Positions 5,993-10,229 of a DNA stretch of 10,229 nt are shown here, piece after piece (the first letter of the stretch is position 1; the number at the start of each line of letters is the position of its first letter). The position numbers and the translations under genes were made by a program. Location of the stretch: the NCBI GenBank assembly GCA_900545125.1, contig UQXS01000078.1, positions 1 through 10,229 of the forward strand. The letters run 5' to 3'. Origin of the DNA: an uncultured Ruminococcus sp. Lineage in GTDB: Bacteria > Bacillota > Clostridia > Oscillospirales > Ruminococcaceae. The notes under the pieces are model-generated. The model searched no databases. It saw nothing but the letters and a program-made list of their open reading frames with translations, and was not told the origin of the DNA.

Positions 5993-8314
5993 TCAATTGT
6001 TGTCAGGCAGCTTATCCAGCATTTTGAGAAGATACTTCTGAATCGTAAGAGCGTCCATATTAGTGAGACCGTCGCCGTTTCCGGCAACATCAGCATTTAT
6101 TTTGCCTTTTTCGGTTATTGCAGTCTTGCTTGTACCGCCTGCGCCGTATTCGTCGGGATTGCCTATTGCCTGCATAACGAGCACAGCATCGTTGATATAA
6201 ATTTCACCGTCACAATCAGCATCACCGTAATTGATATCAGGATCAGGGACAGGGGATGTACCGGATGAACTGTCGCCAAGACCGTCCTTGTATGTTCCGT
6301 CAGGCTCATATCCGTAGTAGAGTTCTCCGTTCAGATAAACAGGAACATAGGGCGAAACAATACCTTTAGTCGATCCGTTTTCATCTGTTTCGGGTGATTT
6401 GCTGAGGATCTCCTTATTTGAAAAGTCGTTGGAAGCATCCCAGCCGCTGCCGTAATTCGGGCAGACAAAAGCAATAAGGATCTCGCACTGCTGCATTCCC
6501 TCGGAAACAGGCATAACGGCACGTCCGTCGGGAAGATTTACTTCAATATAATAGATATTTCCATCATATTTTATAGGTTTGGAGATTTCTGCTGCCTTTA
6601 CGCCTTTATTGGCATACATAGCGGATTGGTCACGGTCACAGCGAATAACGACATCTTCGGGATTGATACCAGCGTCAACAAATTCGCTGAGATCCATATA
6701 ATACCTGAATGAGATATTATCCTGAATTCTTGCCGGCCATGCGGAATGGTTGGTAATTTTAAAACTCAGTGTTATACCGCTGTCGGTACTTCCTTTGCTG
6801 AGCGTTTCAACGTAGAATTCCGGTCCGTCGTGGACTTCTTTCGGCGGGAATGACGGATCAGATTTTCCGCCGTATTTATCAAGCATTTTGCAGAGGATAG
6901 CTGTAAATCCGGCATTATAGTCATCAGCGACTTCGTTGTTTATATAATTTCCTCTGTCGTCCTCATATGAACCGTCCTCATTAGGGCCGCCGACTAAAGC
7001 TCCGTAAAGAGTATGGCGGCTCATTACAGGATAAGCTTCGGCGTTCTTCCATGATGCATGGGCGGTACGGTGATGAGGATTTTTCGGTGAATTTTCCCCG
7101 TATCCGACTACATAGCTGAAATTATCCGAGTTTTCACCCAGAACAAAGTTTATCTGATCTTCGTAGAATTTCTCGTAAGCCGATGTATCCTTGTCTTTCA
7201 GAACAGTATCACAGGCAACGGCGGAGATAAAAGCCGCAGATTGAGCATAGCGGAGACATCCCCAACTGTCCATGTAAGCAAGCTTACCCTCGATCTTCTT
7301 AGTGTCATTTGCCAGATATTTCAGGTGTTTTTCGACGTGAGATATATACTGGCTGTCGTTGGTGTTGATAGCGTAGAGAAGCATTCCACCCTGCATAACG
7401 TCATCCCAGCATTGAGCCCATGTATATTTTAACTGAGTGGAATCGCCGAGTTCCTTATCCAGATTCGGGATGTAGCTTTCAGCCTTTTTAAGATAGTCGT
7501 TGTTACCTGTAGCGATATAAAGCCAGTTTGCTGCATAGAAAAGCTCGTCATAAAAATGGCGTGACCGATAGAAATTAGAGGCATTGCTGTCATTGTATAC
7601 ATCGTTATTCTGGGATGCATCTGCGAATTTGAAAATATTTTCGGCGTGTTCCAGATATTCCTGACGCTTTTTTTCGTCGATTCTTCCGTCAAGAGCACAG
7701 TAACCTGATGCAAGAGCGGCGGACATCTCTCCGAAAACGGCGGCGCATCCTTCGGATGATTTCAGAACGGCACGTGCATCTTCATATGATGTTCCGCTGT
7801 CCTCGATGCCATAACGGATAAGCTCGACCGGACCCCACCATGTATGGTCGATAGTGCCGTTTCCGACCTGATATACAATTTCATCACCAAGATCGCAGTC
7901 AGCAAGATAATCAAGAACAAACTCCAGATTATTGACATAATTGGTCATTTCTCCGGATTTCTCAACGCCGTCGGGATATTGATAGATCCCCCATGCGAGC
8001 ATTGAAGCTGAGTATGCCATAGGCAGATTGAATTTTACATGATCTCCCGCATCATACCAGCCGCCTTTAATTTCGTCTGTCATTGTAGAGTCGGCACGCC
8101 ATTCAACACGATTCCATTCCGGCAAAGGGCCTGCCTGCTGACATTCATAGAAATACAGAGATTTCTGCAATGCTTCGGCGTAATCGGGAGTTCCGGAAGA
8201 TGACGGGGCATCAGCCGCAGAAGTACGTACAGCCGGAGATGCAATGTCTGCTGCAGCGATAACAGAAATGAGCATTGCACCCGATATTGCAGCGCTTGTT
8301 AATTTTAAGAACAT
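5993..8314 (-). CDS. Secreted GH9 endoglucanase with CBM3c and dockerin (cellulosomal)
   Basis: 773 residues. Order: signal peptide (about 1-34, hydrophobic core SAAISGAMLISVIAAA); GH9 catalytic domain (about 42-482); CBM3c (about 493-670); a Gly/Ser/Pro-rich linker (about 671-693); dockerin (694-770). GH9 residues are visible: GGWYDAGDH with Asp88 and the base Asp91, NPHHRTAH (412-419), and the acid Glu461 in NNEVADDYNAGF. It should cleave beta-1,4-glucan in cellulose; GH9 enzymes with a fused CBM3c are typically processive endoglucanases, the CBM feeding the chain to the active site. The dockerin has two calcium-loop repeats (GDADCDGEIYINDA at 697-710, DVAGNGDGLTNMDA at 742-755) for attachment to a scaffoldin. 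The start at 8314 is chosen because AGGGGG at 8321-8326 is 6 nt away and a signal peptide follows; an ATG at 8410 would add 32 residues but lies inside the upstream gene's terminator. It has its own promoter and probably forms an operon with the downstream membrane protein. Confidence 0.95.
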   Translation of the reverse strand: MFLKLTSAAISGAMLISVIAAADIASPAVRTSAADAPSSSGTPDYAEALQKSLYFYECQQAGPLPEWNRVEWRADSTMTDEIKGGWYDAGDHVKFNLPMAYSASMLAWGIYQYPDGVEKSGEMTNYVNNLEFVLDYLADCDLGDEIVYQVGNGTIDHTWWGPVELIRYGIEDSGTSYEDARAVLKSSEGCAAVFGEMSAALASGYCALDGRIDEKKRQEYLEHAENIFKFADASQNNDVYNDSNASNFYRSRHFYDELFYAANWLYIATGNNDYLKKAESYIPNLDKELGDSTQLKYTWAQCWDDVMQGGMLLYAINTNDSQYISHVEKHLKYLANDTKKIEGKLAYMDSWGCLRYAQSAAFISAVACDTVLKDKDTSAYEKFYEDQINFVLGENSDNFSYVVGYGENSPKNPHHRTAHASWKNAEAYPVMSRHTLYGALVGGPNEDGSYEDDRGNYINNEVADDYNAGFTAILCKMLDKYGGKSDPSFPPKEVHDGPEFYVETLSKGSTDSGITLSFKITNHSAWPARIQDNISFRYYMDLSEFVDAGINPEDVVIRCDRDQSAMYANKGVKAAEISKPIKYDGNIYYIEVNLPDGRAVMPVSEGMQQCEILIAFVCPNYGSGWDASNDFSNKEILSKSPETDENGSTKGIVSPYVPVYLNGELYYGYEPDGTYKDGLGDSSSGTSPVPDPDINYGDADCDGEIYINDAVLVMQAIGNPDEYGAGGTSKTAITEKGKINADVAGNGDGLTNMDALTIQKYLLKMLDKLPDNN
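6005..6235 (-). repeat. Dockerin-coding repeat, copy in the GH9 gene
   Basis: Encodes GH9 residues 694-770. Over 80 aligned residues it is identical at 61 to the protease dockerin (8435-8674), and long nucleotide runs are shared, for example around 6050-6094 and 8489-8535. It is a dispersed direct repeat that could recombine. Confidence 0.85.
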
Positions 8315-8320
8315 AATATT

Positions 8321-8326
8321 CCCCCT
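8321..8326 (-). promoter_or_regulatory. Ribosome binding site of the GH9 gene
   Basis: AGGGGG on the - strand, 6 nt before the ATG at 8314. It sits directly before the signal-peptide start and rules out the longer in-frame start at 8410. Confidence 0.8.
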
Positions 8327-8344
8327 ATAATAGTTGCTATAGTT

Positions 8345-8392
8345 AATTATGCCATATATTTTTAATTTTGTCAAGATATAATCAGCATAATT
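8345..8392. repeat. 8-bp inverted repeat bracketing the GH9 promoter, possible operator
   Basis: AATTATGC (8345-8352) and GCATAATT (8385-8392) are perfect inverted copies whose centres are 40 bp apart. One arm covers the -10 element and the other lies about 10 bp upstream of the -35. This could be a pair of operator half-sites; chance occurrence in AT-rich DNA is not excluded. Confidence 0.4.
8346..8374 (-). promoter_or_regulatory. Promoter of the GH9 gene (housekeeping sigma type)
   Basis: Perfect TTGACA (8369-8374), a 17-bp spacer and CATAAT (8346-8351, one mismatch to consensus). Transcription should begin near 8339, giving a leader of about 25 nt that carries the AGGGGG site. The promoter lies just after the protease terminator, so the cellulase is transcribed independently of the protease gene. 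Confidence 0.85.
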
Positions 8393-8396
8393 CTGT

Positions 8397-8424
8397 AAAA
8401 AATGACGCACCGAAGTGCGCCATT
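8397..8424 (-). terminator. Rho-independent terminator of the metalloprotease-like gene
   Basis: On the - strand AATGGCGCAC and GTGCGTCATT form a 10-bp stem (one G-U) around a TTCG tetraloop closed by C-G, one of the most stable RNA loops, followed by a run of T. It begins 7 bp after the stop codon at 8432-8434. Confidence 0.92.
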
Positions 8425-8431
8425 AAGTCAT

Positions 8432-9982
8432 TTATTCAGTTACCGGAAGTTCATTATAGATATTCAGCAGATACTTCTGAACTGCCAGAGCATCCATATT
8501 GGTGAGACCGTCGCCGTTTCCGGCAACATCTGCATTTTCCCTTCCTTGTTCAGTAATAGCCGTATTGCTTGTGCCGCTTACACCGTATTCATCGGGATTG
8601 CCTATTGCCTGCATAATTAGTACAGCATCATTAATGAAAATTTCACCGTCGCAGTCGGCATCTCCGTATTTGATATCTTCGTCACGGATATTGCTTATTA
8701 TACTGATATTATCAACCTTTGTAATGGACGGCATATCTGATGTTTCATACCAGAAGTCGATTTTTATGACATCTCCGGCTTCATAAAAAGCAAGATTGGT
8801 TTCATCTTTGTCAGAATATCCGCTGCTAAGTGCAAACGTGCCATTATCTTTGAAAGTTATTGAATACTCGTCAATGCTGACGATTGTATCGGTAAATCCG
8901 GCTTTTTCCGTTTGGATAGGCGGAGCAGTAGTAACCGTTGTAGTCGTAGTCGGAGGAGTGGTAGTAGTTGTTGTAGTTGTAGTTGTCGTAGTTGCTGCAA
9001 CAGGCGGCTGTGCATTTGCCAGATCAAAACGCCCGTCCTCATTTTTTATTTTCGTCCACATATATCGGAGCATCCAGCCGTCAAAAGTGGTGATTTTTGC
9101 AGCAGAACCAGCCATCATCAAGGAATTCTCACCTCCGGGGAATCCTCCGGGAGGGAAACCGTCTGTTGCGCCCTCGCCGCCGTAGAAGTCGGTCATACCG
9201 AAGCCGTGTCCTATTTCATGTTCAAGGACATGAATGCCGCTTCCGTCTATCATGTTAAGATATGCCGTATCGGAAAGACGCTGTCCCCAGTCTCCTCCGC
9301 AGCCGCCGATATCCGGGAATCCCTGTGTTGCCCACATATACATATCAAAGCGTTTGTCAAGTCCGCCGGGATACTGGTAGCCCGGATCTGCAAAGTGATC
9401 GAATCTCGATATTTCCGACGGAGCATAAGGCTCTTTATCGGGGATAGTATCACGTCCGTTGGAAGTGTCATACTTCGAATCATAATATATTGTATCCGTG
9501 TAGACTTTCTCATCGTCATGGAGATCGAGAAGAGAGCTTTTATCAATTACTGCCCATCCCACTATATTTACATCAATGTGGTCATAGGGCCAGTTTTCAT
9601 AACCGGCAAGCCAGTCGTTCCAGTCGTTGATGCAGTCAGACAGCATCGTTTCAAACTTCTGACGCTGTTCATAGGTAACTGTTCTGTATGACTGCCATTT
9701 GACCACATAGTTGATAGTTCCTTTTCCGGCGACTATCATATCGAATATCGTATTGCGGCGAGTCGTTGAACCCTCACGTTCGATACGATTCGTCCATATC
9801 CAGTCGGCAGCAGATACAAAGTCCGAAGGCATATCGCTGATAGTGACAGTATCAGCGGCATATGCGGAGACAGAGATATCCGATGATGTTGTTGTCGTCA
9901 GATCGGGCTGAGTTATGGCGATCTGAGTCGTCATTGCGGCAGCACAGAGGATAGCTGTTATTCTTTTTTTGATTTTGTTCAT
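8432..9982 (-). CDS. Secreted dockerin-bearing zinc-metalloprotease-like protein
   Basis: 516 residues. Order: signal peptide (about 1-42, cleavage likely after AYA); a large domain (about 45-325); a threonine-rich linker (331-353); a small beta-rich module (about 358-432); dockerin (437-512). The large domain carries HEIGHGFGMTD (255-265), an HExxHxxGxxD zinc site with His255, Glu256, His259 and probably Asp265, followed by a possible Met-turn (SLMMAG, 287-292). GGCGGDWGQRLS (226-237) and a Trp-rich C-terminal helix (FDGWMLRYMW) recall secreted proteins of fungi and actinomycetes I know as putative peptidases; substrate unknown. The dockerin loops (GDADCDGEIFINDA at 440-453, DVAGNGDGLTNMDA at 485-498) indicate cellulosome attachment. 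The start is supported by AAAGGA at 9991-9996, 8 nt upstream. It has its own promoter, a structured leader and a strong terminator. It may process cellulosome parts or degrade plant or rival proteins, which is inference. Confidence 0.88.
   Translation of the reverse strand: MNKIKKRITAILCAAAMTTQIAITQPDLTTTTSSDISVSAYAADTVTISDMPSDFVSAADWIWTNRIEREGSTTRRNTIFDMIVAGKGTINYVVKWQSYRTVTYEQRQKFETMLSDCINDWNDWLAGYENWPYDHIDVNIVGWAVIDKSSLLDLHDDEKVYTDTIYYDSKYDTSNGRDTIPDKEPYAPSEISRFDHFADPGYQYPGGLDKRFDMYMWATQGFPDIGGCGGDWGQRLSDTAYLNMIDGSGIHVLEHEIGHGFGMTDFYGGEGATDGFPPGGFPGGENSLMMAGSAAKITTFDGWMLRYMWTKIKNEDGRFDLANAQPPVAATTTTTTTTTTTTPPTTTTTVTTAPPIQTEKAGFTDTIVSIDEYSITFKDNGTFALSSGYSDKDETNLAFYEAGDVIKIDFWYETSDMPSITKVDNISIISNIRDEDIKYGDADCDGEIFINDAVLIMQAIGNPDEYGVSGTSNTAITEQGRENADVAGNGDGLTNMDALAVQKYLLNIYNELPVTE
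8435..8674 (-). repeat. Dockerin-coding repeat, copy in the metalloprotease-like gene
   Basis: Encodes residues 437-516. Both calcium loops match those of the GH9 dockerin almost exactly, including the recognition-helix residues (IND in loop 1, NMDA in loop 2), so the same cohesin partners are likely. Differences cluster in the inter-loop region and the last ten residues. Confidence 0.85.
8924..8992 (-). repeat. Threonine-codon repeat tract coding the linker
   Basis: A run of ACN codons encodes 12 Thr, two Pro, five Thr, Val and two Thr between the catalytic-like domain and the small module. Such Thr/Pro linkers are typical of cellulosomal proteins and are often glycosylated. The trinucleotide repetition makes the length prone to slippage. 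Confidence 0.85.
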
Positions 9983-9999
9983 TAAAACATTCCTTTCGA

Positions 10000-10034
10000 T
10001 TTGAACCTGTAATTAATTTTTCTACAGATTCAAA
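10000..10034 (-). promoter_or_regulatory. Leader hairpin 2, next to the ribosome site of the metalloprotease-like gene
   Basis: On the - strand TTTGAATCTGTA pairs with TACAGGTTCAAA (12 bp, one G-U) around an 11-nt AT-rich loop. The stem ends 3 nt before AAAGGA (9991-9996), so it could affect translation or mRNA stability. Confidence 0.65.
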
Positions 10035-10040
10035 AAATTG

Positions 10041-10070
10041 ATACTATATGCTGCCTAATGCATACAGTAT
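10041..10070 (-). promoter_or_regulatory. Leader hairpin 1, possible attenuator, of the metalloprotease-like gene
   Basis: On the - strand ATACTGTATGC pairs with GCATATAGTAT (11 bp, one G-U) around the loop ATTAGGCA. CAATTTTTTG follows, so the stem could act as a weak attenuator. It begins only a few bases after the expected transcription start near 10074 and could equally protect the 5' end. Confidence 0.6.
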
Positions 10071-10080
10071 TACAATTTTA

Positions 10081-10108
10081 ATTATAAATGAATAACTAAA
10101 AAAGTCAA
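10081..10108 (-). promoter_or_regulatory. Promoter of the metalloprotease-like gene
   Basis: TTGACT (10103-10108), a 16-bp spacer and a perfect TATAAT (10081-10086). The predicted start near 10074 gives a leader of about 90 nt containing two hairpins. The sequence upstream is AT-rich and could act as an UP element. Confidence 0.8.
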
Positions 10109-10146
10109 CCATTTATTAAATTTTCTATGTTTTGCACAATAAATGG
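10109..10146. repeat. 9-bp inverted repeat abutting the -35 of the protease promoter, possible regulator site
   Basis: CCATTTATT (10109-10117) and AATAAATGG (10138-10146) are perfect inverted copies with a 20-nt spacer and centres 29 bp apart. The inner arm touches the -35 element, a position typical of activator or repressor binding. No bound protein can be named. Confidence 0.45.
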
Positions 10147-10160
10147 AATTTTTTTTGTAA

Positions 10161-10198
10161 ATTAAAACAAAAAGGAGATGTGTCTGACCACATCTCCT
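10161..10198 (-). terminator. Rho-independent terminator of an off-window - strand gene
   Basis: On the - strand a 10-bp stem (AGGAGATGTG with CACATCTCCT) closes a 6-nt loop and runs into TTTTGTTTT. Just upstream, TTTCGGGGTTTTTT (10206-10220) looks like the 3' arm and T tract of another terminator whose 5' arm would lie beyond the window. This isolates the protease gene from its right-hand neighbour. Confidence 0.85.
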
Positions 10199-10229
10199 CA
10201 GTCTGTCAAAAAACCCCGAAACTGGAAGC

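Noticed and set aside
8312..8410. Longer GH9 start at 8410 adding 32 residues
   Set aside because: The extension lies over the protease terminator and the GH9 promoter, has no ribosome site, and would bury the signal peptide. AGGGGG 6 nt before 8314 decides the start.
8796..9185. + strand open frame with a poly-valine run opposite the protease gene
   Set aside because: It is the antisense shadow of the threonine-codon linker and has no ribosome site or family features. Similar long antisense frames over the other genes were dismissed for the same reason.
10198..10229. Possible CRISPR or attachment-site sequence at the right edge
   Set aside because: Only one short GC-rich arm followed by T6 on the - strand; it reads as part of a second terminator and no repeat units are present.

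Overview
The window looks like chromosomal DNA from an anaerobic, cellulose-degrading Clostridia member close to the cellulosomal ruminococci (Ruminococcus flavefaciens/R. champanellensis type). Three things point there: two secreted proteins ending in the same type of dockerin, a GH9-CBM3c cellulase, and a sensory/monomeric [FeFe]-hydrogenase operon like those of ruminococci. Species assignment is inference. Sampled coding sequence is moderately GC-rich (55% over 2041-2100), apart from one AT-rich small gene.

Left part, + strand (1-3258): the end of an operon. It holds the C-terminal part of an iron-sulfur/PAS sensory [FeFe]-hydrogenase-like protein (HydS/HsfB type, cut by the window edge), a SpoIIE/PP2C-family phosphatase overlapping it by 8 bp, and a complete monomeric [FeFe] hydrogenase (HydA2 type) 11 bp further on, closed by a rho-independent terminator. 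The order suggests that redox or H2 state is sensed by the first protein and passed on through Ser/Thr dephosphorylation, next to a hydrogenase that may be its target or its output.

Middle (3259-4310): a manganese-catalase/CotJC-like gene with all five expected metal ligands but without the family's usual N-terminus. It has no ATG and begins just after the hydrogenase terminator, so it looks 5'-truncated. It converges through a long hairpin on a small, AT-rich, unrecognised gene on the - strand.

Right part, - strand (4350-10229), in transcription order from the right edge: a terminator of an off-window gene; a promoter with a 9-bp inverted repeat and a leader with two long hairpins; a secreted dockerin-bearing zinc-metalloprotease-like protein; a UUCG-loop terminator; a second strong promoter bracketed by an 8-bp inverted repeat; a secreted GH9-CBM3c-dockerin endoglucanase; and, 20 bp downstream with no terminator, a membrane protein with a spermidine-synthase-like cytosolic domain. 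The two dockerins are 61/80 identical, so both proteins probably dock on the same scaffoldin cohesins.

No intergenic stretch exceeds 300 bases. The longest, 9983-10229, is described by its promoter, leader and terminator. No tRNA, rRNA, CRISPR array or insertion sequence was seen.
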